Assembly: GCA_013399895.1 (NCBI GenBank)
Contig: VXBA01005117.1
Location: 2,247,075 to 2,311,074 of the forward strand
DNA length: 64,000 bases
Direction: 5' to 3'
From: Serilophus lunatus
Taxonomy: Eukaryota > Chordata > Aves > Passeriformes > Eurylaimidae
Below the pieces are notes generated by a model. That model was not told where the DNA came from. It searched no databases and saw nothing but the letters and a program-made list of their open reading frames with translations. The position numbers were made by a program, and so were the translations under genes. Positions 35,233-47,385 of the stretch are shown here, one piece after another. Numbering within the stretch: position 1 is the stretch's first letter; every line of letters begins with the position of its first letter.

Positions 35233-38200
35233 ATTTCTGTGTGCCAAGTAAAAGGTGACTTACCCAGCAAGTAGCAGAATTGAAGATGCAACTTGCATTT
35301 ATTTCATGTAACAGCTGTAGCAAACAAGCACTGATTCTTAGCCTGTGATGACATATATTCCATAACTATAAAAGGATCATGATAATTAGGTTCTTGTAGG
35401 AAATACTTGAATTTTCTGCTTACTCACTGATAATAACAGCCCCTATTTAACCATCAATTTTCATTGGATATGAAAGAGTATGGAAAGGATCTGGCAGACC
35501 CTCAACAAAACCTAGTATTTAGATTTGACACTTGTCACTGTAGGTCTGGATCATCTGCCATCTCAAGGCCTTGACAGAATAAGGACTTATGCCCAAGGTC
35601 AGTCTTCTCTGGTAAGTTTTTGAATGTGATTCTTGTTCATTGTCTCTTAAAAACTACCAAATGATGCCTTTAATTTCAAGAGAGAAAAACCCTTGAGGCA
35701 GCTGCATATCTGTGGACTATTGTAGACTGTAATGGTTAGATGCATTTAGTTTTTAATCCCTTGAATGTGTTCTGAGGCTCACGAAAGGGGCTGTATGTCA
35801 ACAAAGGCCCCTTAGAAGGTGTGGGGTCACTGACATCAGGGGTTAGACAGCTCTTGGATTATTCATGGGAAAACGACCAGCCTGGGGCAGGTGTTGGAGA
35901 GCTTAGAGGTAATCACTTCATGTCTTTCTCCTTAATGACTTATCTAACTTCCAGTAAGTATGCTGATTGGAATACAGACACATTCCCAAGTTCACACAAG
36001 CTGGCTTGCAAGGGTGGGAACAGGCATTCTGGAATACCACGTGGTTTACCTTTGCATTAACACAGGGAAGAGTGCAATCCTTTTACAAGTTGAGGCTCTC
36101 ACTGTTGGAGTTTGGTAACATAACAATCCATCAACCTTTTCCCTGCCTTCCGTTTCCCTCACAGTAGTTGTCACTTTTCTTACCAATTTTCCCAGATGTT
36201 TATCTCTCCTTTGTGATTCCATAAGAATGCAAAGGACAGAATTCTTTCTTACAATCACACGTTTATAAACATCACAGTCAAAGCTCATCCAAAAAAGTGT
36301 TGTGAACCAATATCTTTGTCATCAAACTGTGTCCCAGCATCCTAACACTGTCCTGTTGGTCATGTCACCTGTAAAAGCACAAAATAACTCAATTTGTACT
36401 TTGACAAAAAGCCATACAGCTCCACAACACAATATTATTTCTCTTGCTGCTGTCAGCTGCCAAAATGCCTTGAGGCTGCACTTTAACTCTGTGATACCGG
36501 CCCAGAATACAAAAACACAAACCCACATTTAAACCACTCAAGTCCTGTCTTTCTCATGCAAAAAACTTTGGTTTTGTCACATTTGCAATTTTTAGAGTAG
36601 CCAGACTCAGCATCTCTATTTTGGTGTGTAAGAAATTTTTAGGAAATGTTTTCATATTTTCTGGGGGCAAAATCATACATCTACTTATGAGTACTGCATC
36701 TTAAGGTGAAGACTGGAGAATTGAGAATAAAATATATTTTCTCTTCATATCTATTTCTTAATAATAAAAAATGTACAAAGTGACATAATGATCAAACTTG
36801 CAAGTCATAACAAATTTCACGAGAGGGATGACATGAGACCTCCAAAAAACACAGGTTACTGAATGTAACATACACTGTTCTCAGGCAAAGCCTATTATTG
36901 ACAGATTCCCCATGGACAAGAGACACACAGTCTGCTGATGGGAAACAGAAGAACAGAATCCCACACATTAAATCTGGTTATTTAGTATAAAATGGTTGAA
37001 ATATCCAGTTATGGCCTAGGACAGGTATGTGATGGAGAATATCATCTCTTTTTTTAGTGTAGATTATGCTGTCTTATTTTTTTTCAGAACTTCACCCAAT
37101 TATGTTCTTTGACCCAGTCTCAATCTTGGACATGAATTTTGCTGTGACTTGTGCCACCCCAAACACCAATGACTTGAGAGAGCTCCTGTGGGTGTAACAA
37201 TCAGAGATTCTGTGGTAAAAGCTGGGGGCAAAAATTTCAATCCCATTTTAAGTTTCCCAGCTCAGTTTGGGGTGTTTGGGTGAGATGAAAGGTCCATTGA
37301 TGAACTGCAGAAATTAATGCAGGACAGAAATGGCCATCATTGCTGGACACTTGTGTCCTGATGAGATTTGGCAATGCAAGGTGGCCCTTTTCTCTTTGAT
37401 TAAGGAAAATACTTGCAGCTGCATTCACTAACCTCAGAAATTCTACAGCAAAGACAGCTCTGCTCTAATAAATTAAATCAGATTGCAAAAACACTACCAC
37501 AGAGCTGTTTGAGAAGAAATTAAGCTTAGCAAGCCTTCTGACATTAAACTTCTGCTGAAATAAATTGGTAATATCTGACTAATACAGTCTAGCACAAGTC
37601 ACAAACAAGATTGGTTGACTGTGACAATTTAAAAGGCTGTCTCCATCAAATCATTTTGAGGTCTCAATTTGCACATCAGGGGTTATGAAGTGTTTTATCT
37701 TTATTTTAGAATACATTTTAAGGTGCTTGGCACAGCTGGAGTGACAGTGTTTGGCATTTTGTTTCACTGAGTTTCCTAAATTAAGGTGCTGTTTATGTGG
37801 CTGATGGCTTCACACTTTGTTGGACATTTAGGAACCCTGGATGCTATCAGTATTTTTGTGTAAAATACAATTGACCTTAAGGAATAACGTTTACAATTGT
37901 AGTGGTGTTAATGTGGAATTAATGATCACACGAAAAAAATACACCTACCAAATTCCACTGCTTTAAAATATAGGTTTCAGCTAACCATGGAAACATGCAG
38001 AAAAGCCTTGGACATGTGATTATGCCTTAATCACTGTCAGCAGTTGATTATTTTTAGTGCTTTATTTCATAATTTTATGTTTCACATTAACAAAAACGTT
38101 GCAGGAGGAAACAGTGGGAAAAGAAAAGCTGTTTGCCTCTCCTTACTTAATAACTCCTTCTTGTTGATGCATTGAGGCATTTTTGTCCCTCTGAAATTGC

Positions 38201-38734
38201 TTTCTGTGTGTGGAACACACCTCACTGTTCTCCTGGGTGACAGACTAATCATTCTGCCTTGCAGACCTCTCACACACCAGCAAGAACATGCCACAGAAAA
38301 GGCATTGCTGCATTACTGGGACACACAGTCCTCCTGAAAATAACACATATTTTATCTTTGTAGGGAAACAATGCAGAAATTCTGGAGATCTGTGGTGTGA
38401 GTCACATCACTTACACACTAGGATCTTTGATCACATTCTTTTCACAGAATGAGTGAAGTCCAAGAAGCTTTAATAAGCAGGAGAAGATTACTCTGCCTCT
38501 TCTCTTTAATGCCAGTACAAGAGTTACTTTGCCTTTCTTCAATAACTTCCAAAATGACAGTTGCCTTTTCACCTAGCTCAAAAGTGAAGAATCCTTTACC
38601 TTATTTTTGTCAATATTTTGACTAACATTGCCACAAACTCTATATAATAGTGCTAATTTTTTCAATTTTTCTTTCACTTTTTAGGTTTTACTTATAATGA
38701 CACGTTTATGACACGTTCATATGAAGCTTTAAAT
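35233..38734. other. Intergenic stretch, no gene seen
   Basis: Noncoding-looking DNA with moderate AT-richness. Short frames (60-90 codons) at 35821-36290 and 36302-36532 overlap one another on both strands and match no family. No repeat was recognised. Confidence 0.6.
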
Positions 38735-38972
38735 GAGGATAGAATCATTAATGTTGGAAAAAACCTCTTAGATCACCAAGTCCAATCCTCAACCCAGTTC
38801 CAGCACCATGTCCTCAAAGGCCATATCCTGGTGTTGTTTGACCATTTCCAGGAATGGAGACTCCAACACTTCCCTGAGCAGCCTGATCAAATGCTTGACA
38901 AACCTTTCCATGAAGAATTTTTTCCTAATATCCAATCTAAATGCTGAACACACTTGTTCCCTCTTGGTAAGG
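38735..38972 (-). mobile_element. CR1 LINE 3' end, antisense
   Basis: Reads as reverse-complement CR1 from its 3' end: AGAATCATTAATGTTGG, AAAAACCTCTTAGATCACC-AAGTCCAATC, GACCATTTCCAGGAATGGAG-ACTCCAACACTTCCC, GAGCAGCCTGATCAAATG, and TTTTTCCTAATATCCAATCT-AAATGCTGAAC. The subtype is common in songbird genomes. Confidence 0.93.
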
Positions 38973-41900
38973 CTCTCTGGCTCTGTGGCCTTGCTCTCCC
39001 CACACGTTACTGTCTGGGCTGATGCTTTGGCACAACCCCAGGTGTATTCTTTTAGATTTTGTCACACATCAGAGTCCAAAAACATCTCTCTGCACCACAC
39101 ACTGCCAGCACAGAGGTGACTCGTTAATCTGTGTGCACAAATCAGCTTTGCAGGACTGGAGGCTAAACCATGAAAAGCTGCATCTTGAGCTACACGTGTT
39201 AGTAGAGACTCTGTGAAGGCTTTAATGTCAGAGGTTGCCTCCTGAAAGCCAGACTGCAGTCCTTGCCTGGCTGTGTTTGAGCAGGACAAAGAAGGATATA
39301 TTTAGAACAAACACAGTATTTGAATTCTCAGCATGTAGGAACTAATAGTTTTACTTGGTGCTGTTGTGATATTTAAGGAGAGGCTTTGCTTTGTGTCCCC
39401 CTCCTCAAAGCTGTTCTCAGAGCTGTTTGGAGATATTATTCACATGTGATGCTGGTACATGTCAGCAATACAGAAAAGGGGGAATGAGGCAAAATAATGG
39501 GTCTGCACCAGTCTTTGCAGATTTTAATTGGTGTTCACCAACTGCTGCTGGTCCTCAGCCCAGCTCAGGTTTTGTGAATTAGCCCATAACACCCACGGAG
39601 AGCTTTGCAGTGCAGGGCACATCCCAGCTGAGTCTCCCAGAAGGACAGGGATGTGGGTTTGAAAGGCACAATAAAGACTTTTCAAACCGTTAGACGCGGT
39701 TTGTGTGGCACCTGAAGCTGTCAGCATGCAAACAGGCTCTGCCTGGGGGGAATAAAGCACGTTAGAAATGCTGCCTGGGCCCTGCCAGGGGGGCTGCCAG
39801 AACAGGTTTGGAACCCTTTCAGCCCAAGGATTAAAAAACCATGCTTGGAAAAAAGAATGGAAAAAGAAGAATTGGATTTTTTTTTCTTTTTGAAGCCTGT
39901 TTAAAATGCTGTCAGCAGTGTAAAGGGATGTAAAGTGGATCAGAGCTGCTATCTCAATTTTTAATGAGATAAACTGAAATGGGAAGATCTCGGGCACCAA
40001 GTCCAGGTCAGTGCAAAATTGTCCTTATGTGATGTTCTTTTTAGCAAGTTTTAAAGTACTTGAAATAAATCATCCAGTTCCCTGTAAAAGAGATACCCTT
40101 GAAGTTACATTTTGTGTGAACAGGCCAGCTTTAACTGCAAACTAAATTTTTTTTATTTTTCTCTGCACAGTTGTGCTGTCATTCCTATAACAAATTCAGT
40201 GCTGAATTCCATAGCATGAGTAGAGCCTTTCTTTATTTTTTTTCAGCTTGAGGCAGTTTATTTCTTTCTTTATTTTCTCTCTCTTCCTGATTTTCCTCAA
40301 AGCCAATTTTTCCTGTATTATTTGCCCCTAGCCTGAACCTTTATTTCCCACCTCTTTAATTGAGAGAGGAATATGAACACAGCTCAGTGGAAATTCCTGT
40401 GTCTTGTGCTGTAACCCACACATAGCCTACCCAATATCCATGGTGCCATTTGGCGTTTGAGAGCCACCTGAATTCTTGCTTTTAAAGAAAATAAATATAA
40501 TATAAAAACTTTTTTAAAAAAAAAACCCTTAGGAAGTTGTAAGATCCACCAGAAGAGTCATTAAGTTTGGTGAATTTTTTTTCAGTCCTGTCAAAAACCT
40601 ATTAGGTTTCTGTGGGCTCTCCCCAAAACATAAATCTTGCCAGGCATGTATTTCTTAATTACAAAGCATAGCATGTCAGTTTGCAGATGTTGCACAGTAA
40701 ATTAAATTGTCAGGAATATACAGTTTCAAGTGGTTATTTGTGCTACTGAAGTTGTGCTACAAAGCTGTAAGTGCTTTCTTGGCTACTTTTCAGTACAGCT
40801 TTCATTACTTAGAGTTGTGAAAACGTCTCTGAGTGGAGAGAAATAAGTTTGCAAAGTATTCAACAACTGGAGACCACAATTTGCTCTGTTTTATCAGGCA
40901 TAAAAGTAAAGGTAACAAGACATTTCCCATACTTCCTGATATTTTTAAGTATTTGGGGTAAATTTCAGTGTCTTCCTTGTCTCCTTGTACAAGTACAATA
41001 TCAGGTCTGTGAGTCTGTGCAGCTACAGATAAGAAATAATTCAATTCCTAGTGAGCAAAAGCAATCTGTCAAAAAAATTGGGGTTTTTCTGACAAAAATG
41101 TCACAGTATTGGTCCAGAACTTACAATGAGAAGATGTACTGGGTATTTTTTGATATCTTTGATCTAAAGCTCTAAGAACCTCTTCAGAAATCTTTTAATG
41201 ATTTCCTAGAAAAGCAATATCCCACTGCCTTTGCTTTACCATATAGAAATTAACTTTCTGCTCTCTTTGACTCTTCTCTCCTCAAAGCAGGGAGCAAAGA
41301 GCAGATTAGCTCAATAATTAATGTGGTCTGACTGTCCATCTAGGACTGTTTTCCAGAGGGAATTATGTTGGGACAGATAGTATGTTGACTATACCAGAAG
41401 GGTCCATGCTCCTGATCCAGATTCACATTCCAAAGCCAATCCTTCTCTGTTCTGTTTTTTCTGGGTAACCAATACCTAGCAAGGATACACCCCTGGGTAG
41501 GGTAATATCTCAAAAGAAAGGAATGCAATATTTCAGTCTCATCAGTACACTTTGGTCATGGCACTGGGGAGAGTGACTTCAGTGGAAAGGTTCTGGGGCA
41601 GGATATTTGATTTACTGGAAAATAATGCAATGAACCAAAATACATTAGTACAACTGTTAAGCTACTTAAGTTTTATTCTTAAAATTACATACCCAAAGAA
41701 CTGTACATCACTTTTCTTTGTCTACTATATATTTTCCTAATAGAATTTAGTAGTTCAGAAAATCTTGTTGCAAATGAACTCAATGCATCTCCTTATAAAA
41801 AACACAAGATATTTTTGATTTAAATGGCAGAATGTCGTGCAGCTTGTCAGGCTTTCTGAGATGTCAATGGAAAACACAGTTTTCTAAACACTCTGATTTA

Positions 41901-42449
41901 AAATCAGGCTGAGCTGTGAAAGAGCAGAAACTCAAAGCTTTTGTGTAATTTCATCAGGTTTTGAAATTCAGGTAGATAAATAACTCCATTAAGGATAGGT
42001 AAGTGGCTTTGAGGTGCATTTCCATTGTTTTAAGATCAGGATCATGGAAAAATAATAGATATTATTTTATGTTTGTAGTAAAAAAGAAAAATCTGCTTCC
42101 TCATTACATCTTGAAAGCTAGAAGGTGCTTGTTTCCTTTGGGAATGGTGCCTTTCTGCAGCACTTATACTGGGTGTGATTTATGTGTATTTAAAAAAAAC
42201 AGATGTAAGTTATTCCTCTATGGTATCTATGAGACATTGGGAGCTGATTTCTGCAGTTGTGGGAGAATTTTCAAAAGTTCTGCTATGGGATAATATGGAG
42301 AAGTTTTTGCTTTGTAAAACTAAGAATGAAACTGCTAAAATTTCTACTGATCTCTTTCCTGGAATTAATTATTTACAATGACTTTTTTGTCAAAAAAGTG
42401 CTGCAGGCACTTTTTTACTTGACCTCCAGATTACATTCTGGGAGTTTCT
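38973..42449. other. Intergenic stretch, no gene seen
   Basis: No recognised exon, RNA gene or repeat. A 158-codon frame on the minus strand at 39524-40000 begins at TTG rather than ATG, contains a phenylalanine run from a T tract, and resembles nothing known. A-rich and T-rich runs occur near 39868 and 40510. Confidence 0.6.
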
Positions 42450-42602
42450 CACAGAATCATAGAATGTCCTGGGTTGGAAGGGACCCACAAGGATCATCAT
42501 TACCCAAACACTCCAGGGGATCACTGCCCTGGGGACCCTGTTCCAGTGCTAACCTTCTTCTGGGGGAAGGGCTTTTTCCTAATATTCAACCCAAACCTTC
42601 AC
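42450..42602 (-). mobile_element. CR1 LINE 3' end, antisense, internally deleted
   Basis: CAGAATCATAGAATG, TCCTGGGTTGGAAGGGACCC, ACAAGGATCATCATT, then a jump to GATCACTGCCCTGGGGACCC, TGTTCCAGTGC, and TTTTTCCTAATATTCAACCC-AAACC. The part normally between the ATCATC and ACTGCCCTGGGG words (roughly 90 bases in related copies) is missing. Confidence 0.92.
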
Positions 42603-44030
42603 AAAGACCAAAAAAAAGAGCCTATATTTACAGTTACCACAGTTTGCTAAAATACTCAAGCTGAAATCTCACTGTATTTGAAAGAATTTGGCATAACTTC
42701 ACCAGCCTGCTGAATATTTCCAGCCTGCTAAGCTGGGACAGGCTCCAGTCACACATGGAATTAGTTTTTTAATGTGATGTGTTTCAATTTAAAAGTTTCT
42801 CAAGAAGATTCAAGAGACACCATGGAAGGAGAGGAGAGAAGAACAATTTGGTGCCCTCTGTAAATCTACTCTTAAAATTTCATTGGTTTTAAGGATCCCA
42901 GGGCCCTTCAAAGCCCCTCTGCAAAACCAGAGCCAAACTCCTCTCTCAGGGTCCTGAAAACCCATCAGAGCTGGGAGAAGGATGGAGATGGCATGCCATG
43001 GATGGGGGATTTACATCCATCTGTCCCAAAGGCATTTCCTCCTTGATCCAAATCCATAAAGCTCTTACATGTTCAAAAACTTGCAGGAGCCAGTGAAACT
43101 TGGGAGCACCACTGTGTCATTGGGATTTACCTAACATTTTTACAAAGGCAGTAAAAACAGGATCATTTCTTTACATTGCTGCAAACAATGTGCCTTGAAA
43201 AGTCTTCTGTCATTTTGCTTGTGCATGTGGAACGTTATCCTTGAACTTTCCCCTAAGATGCCAGTGTGTTGTTATAATCTGTTCACAATAAGCACATTTG
43301 CAGATGTGCACACATAGAATTATAGGAAGTACAAACAAGACCCCTGTGTAAAGCATAGCACAACAGGGAACCAGGGAAGTTTGTGACTCAAGTAGTTTGA
43401 AAGACTTTTTAATAGCTGATGAAGGAGATTCAGTTTGCTTTAGGAAAGTACATACAATAATAATGCAGACACTCAGGGCAGAAAGAGATGAAGCAAAGCA
43501 ATTATCCTGCTCTTAGCTGATGTTTTTTGTATAATAAACAGTGCAGGATGAGGTATTTTAGCAAGGTACTTGTTTAAAATAGTTTGTCAGGATATCTGAA
43601 TTGCAATTATGCACGAATCAGTCAGACCTGATGAGCTTTATGATTTTTTTTTTTTCCTGTTATGTTGCTTTTTGCAACATAACTGATCTCAGTCATCTCA
43701 AACTTTTGAAGAAAGCTTTCTATATCATAACATGAAATTGCCAAAGGCTGCTTCCTCATACTTCTTAAGATTTCACCATTCGTGGAGTGATTAAATTGAA
43801 TTTAGCACAACAAGGACATGACACTGGTCTGTGCTGGAGGATTTGCTGGCTGCTGAGCAGTGCAAAGGTACAACACAGATATTTCATTTCTAGCATGGAA
43901 AAGTGAGATGAGCAAGGCAGTCCCTGTGTATTGAAATTTGACAATAAGGATTATTGCATCTACTTGGCAGAGAACAGTTGAGAAGATCCATAGGCATGTC
44001 CATCACTGACAGGGGTTTTGAAGATGATGA
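42603..44030. other. Intergenic stretch left of the assembly gap
   Basis: No gene was recognised. It contains the perfect hairpin at 43659-43683 beside a T-rich run. Confidence 0.6.
43659..43683. repeat. Perfect hairpin, 10-bp arms, T5 loop
   Basis: GTTATGTTGC-TTTTT-GCAACATAAC. It is immediately preceded by a T12-type run. It is too short for a pre-miRNA and no family was recognised. Confidence 0.9.
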
Positions 44031-44154
44031 NNNNNNNNNNNNNNNNNNNNNNNNNNNNNNNNNNNNNNNNNNNNNNNNNNNNNNNNNNNNNNNNNNNNNN
44101 NNNNNNNNNNNNNNNNNNNNNNNNNNNNNNNNNNNNNNNNNNNNNNNNNNNNNN
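44031..44154. other. Assembly gap (124 Ns)
   Basis: A run of undetermined bases. The left flank ends GAAGATGATGA and the right flank begins TTTTTTCATT. Any reading frame crossing it is meaningless. Confidence 1.
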
Positions 44155-44368
44155 TTTTTTCATTGTGATGCAGTTTAAATATATAATATCTGAGAGCTGG
44201 GAGTTGCAAACCCAAAATCAAATGCTTTAACAGTTGGAATATAATGTTAGAATTGTGCCATCGCTGCAGTTTGTGAATGACATTCAAGCTCTGTTATAAA
44301 TTTAACTCCTTCCTGTGTTACCTTCTGTATTAATAAAACCTGTTTGATAGGTCTACAATTTTTTCACA

Positions 44369-44397
44369 GTGCCCTAAATTCCATAGAATTAGGGCAC
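44369..44397. repeat. Hairpin with 12-bp arms, one-base bulge, 4-base loop
   Basis: GTGCCCTAAATTC-CATA-GAATTAGGGCAC: the left arm has one extra A, otherwise pairing is complete. It lies about 215 bases right of the N gap. Confidence 0.88.
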
Positions 44398-46056
44398 CAT
44401 TTCTACTGCTGTTTTAGATCTTTCAGGGAACTGAAAAATTAGTTGTTGGGAAAGTTTTGGTTTGAGTTCTGCTGAGATGCACAGGGCAGTGACCAAAGGT
44501 GCTTTGAAAACCCACGGTAGCAGAACTGCCTTTCAAGCTCTGCTGCTTGCCTAAGAAATGACATTATTATCCTCTCCATGCTTGGGTAGAAGTATATAAA
44601 TATTGCATGCTTGATCTTAAGCCAGGCTAATTCATAGTGGATATATAACATTTTAATACTGGAGGAGCCAATAGTGAGGTCAGAAGGGCTCTGGAAGTAA
44701 ATGCCAGAGCAAGGACTGCCTCCTTTTCTGTGGCTGGATTCTGGTGTGTTTGCTTTTCTTAATAAGAGCTTAGAGATTTTTTGGAAAAGGACCTTGGTTT
44801 GAGATCAGCTTTTAAACTTGAGCTCCAGAATTTGGCAGCAGGCAGGAATGTTGCCACAGCAACCCATTATCTAACACTGTGTTACTGAACCTCCTGCCAG
44901 TTCATCCACAGTTGAATGCTGGAGGCAACCTTAGAGGGGTTTGTGTGTTCTGTCCTGAAACAGTTCAGCAGGGCCTTCCAAAAATAGGCTGGGACTCGAG
45001 AGCAGGAACAGCTCTCTGGAAAGGAGAGAGGGGGAGAAGTTTTCCCTTTAAGAGGTGAATGAATATTCTCTTATCTTGATAGTGAGTTTTCATCATGTCA
45101 GTGAAATTTCTGGATGTTTTATAGTGAAAGGAGGTGGTTCACAGGCATGCAGTCAGAAGCAGTTTGTTCTACAATAGTCTGAGTTTAGGGTGCTGTCATC
45201 ATTTCTTCTGCATTGAGAGAAGTTACCTGGATGGGTCTGGGAAGGGCTGTCCTTAAGGAAGTGCACCCAGACCCATCTCTCAGGGTGCCAAGCAGGCGTG
45301 GAAGATGCTCTGTGAGTAACGTGTGCCTTAAAGGCTCCCTGTTGGCCTCCCCTTTACTGCTGAGTCCTGCTTATAAAATCAGCCAGCTGGTTTCAGTGAA
45401 GCAGCTTCAGTTCAGTCCATATTTAACATTTACAGTGCTCAGTATCATCTGTTCCTTCTTACACTTTTTCACAAATAAACACAGTGTTGGTCATCCCAAA
45501 AACCCTCAAAAATATAGAATGAGTGACATGACTTGTGCTCACATCCTCAGGCTACAAATCTCGAGGGCTGTTTTCTGTGTGTATGTTTGTTGTTGCTTGG
45601 CAAATAGTTGTCTCCATTTTGACATTCCACTCTCCAGACTCCTGTGTGAAGTTTGCAGAGCAGAAAGGTGTTTAGGCATGTCTCTGACTGCTTCCTAAAC
45701 TGATTATTTGTTTTGAAATACTTGCACTGTTACACTTGTCAAACTGTGCTCAGAAAATAAAGCTCAACTAGAAATGCATGTCAGATAATGCAAAACTGAC
45801 AGTTTCAGTCAAATTAATGATGACTGATATCATTTGCCACAAGCGCTGAAGCCCTCAATGACATTTCCTCGCTGGCAGCAAGAAAAACTTTTATTTCCTT
45901 GTTTTTTCTCCACTTGGTGGATGAACAAAGTTTAATTCATATTTATAAAAATTCTTTTTGTTATTTATCTCATGGTCTAGTTAATACTGGAACTGTTTAA
46001 TAAAATACTGGGCTCCTCATGACGTGAACTTTCCCGTTCTACATCGAGCAAGCTGA

Positions 46057-46156
46057 AATATTTATATGTGTATAATGTATCTTATATAATAAATATATTA
46101 ATAATTATATATTACATAACATAATTTCATATATGGTTCTATATATAAATTTCAAT
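46057..46156. repeat. AT-rich simple sequence
   Basis: Nearly pure A/T with TTATATAATAAATATATTAA-like words. Confidence 0.8.
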
Positions 46157-46597
46157 ATTTTAAAGTGACTTAGTGGGTGATCTGTGTGTGGAGGAGTAGT
46201 TTGGGGAATTTATCTTTCAAGCCTACTACAAGATTACTGCTTAAGGCTGAGAGGGAACCCTGTTATGTGGCTGAGGTTGGAGCAGAGGAGATACCAGCCA
46301 TGAATTGCTGGCAGAATTCCTGTTTGATTAAAGCAAGTCAAACAAAACATTGATTTCTGATGTGAAGGTATTGCAGTAGTAGGAGGGATAGAAAACTTCA
46401 TTTGGTTTCACATTTTTAAAACTTTTAAATAAATTAAATGAATTCCACTTGATGTTCACTCTCAATTTACTTCTGCTGCTTGGAAGCTGAAAACCTTAAT
46501 GATGAGTACTGCTTGCCAAAGGAGTTATTGATGAACAGATGTGTTTAGTGCAGTCTTAGTTTTAGAGCCTTCCTTTGAAGGGGGAAAAATGTTGTTT

Positions 46598-46629
46598 ATT
46601 ATATATAATTTATATATATAGAGAGAGAG
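46598..46629. repeat. TA then GA microsatellite
   Basis: TTATATATAATTTATATATA followed directly by GAGAGAGAG, a compound short repeat. Confidence 0.8.
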
Positions 46630-47254
46630 TTTTTTAATTGTGTTCTGGGAAATAGTGTGAAAATAGAGCTTTATCTGTATCTGAGGTGTAGAGCTGTGAT
46701 AAATCCCCTCTGTCACTGCTGGGAAGCTCAATATCCCCCGGGGTGCTTTGGATTTGGGCAGGCACTGTGGGATCCCAGTGATCCAAGGGCCACTCTGCCA
46801 TCCTGCAGCATCCACAGAGCTGAGCCAGAGCTGTTAGCCAACATCAAGGCATCTCCTGCTGACCCAGGCAGGCTCCTCAGCCAAAGTAGAAACCAAGAGC
46901 TGGCATGTTATAAATCACACTGCTCACATCAGCCTTCCTTTATTTTTCCTCCTTTTTTTTTTTCCAAATAATTTTTAAAATGGGCTGTTTACACCGTAGC
47001 TGGAGTGGCTGCAATCTACCCTCTCAGAAATTTTATTTGTGCTTGTGAGGAAACTGGATTTAAGGGTCTTGCAATGCTCCTTTGGGCAGCTGGGGATCTA
47101 AAGGAGGGTGACAATCCTTAGTAAGCTTGGCTTCCTTTAACCTCTCTTAAGGGAGAGGGTTTTTTGTCTTAGTGAGGATTATCAAATAGAGGAATACATG
47201 GAAAGCCTGCCAAATTCAGCAGTTTTCATAATAAAATTAATGCATGTATGGTGT

Positions 47255-47385
47255 ATAAAAATATAATATAAACCAGTACATATAAAAGTATATTTTAATA
47301 ATATAATACAGCTATTATAATAATATTTATATTATAATAATATAAATCAGTATATTCCAGTTTAGTATAAAATTTAATATAAAAG
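47255..47385. repeat. AT-rich simple sequence with internal near-duplication
   Basis: About 130 bases of ATAATATAAA-type sequence in which AATATAAACCAGTACATATA recurs in altered form as AATATAAATCAGTATATTCC some 80 bases later. Confidence 0.75.

Noticed and set aside
39524..40000. 158-codon open frame on the minus strand
   Set aside because: Starts at TTG, includes a phenylalanine run made by a T homopolymer, and has no recognisable domain.
43954..44287. Open frames crossing the N gap
   Set aside because: They exist only because Ns contain no stop codons.
45213..45698. 161-codon open frame on the plus strand
   Set aside because: It begins at TTG, resembles no family I know, and has no flanking splice sites, promoter or polyadenylation context that I can defend. 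Chance frame in a GC-richer patch.
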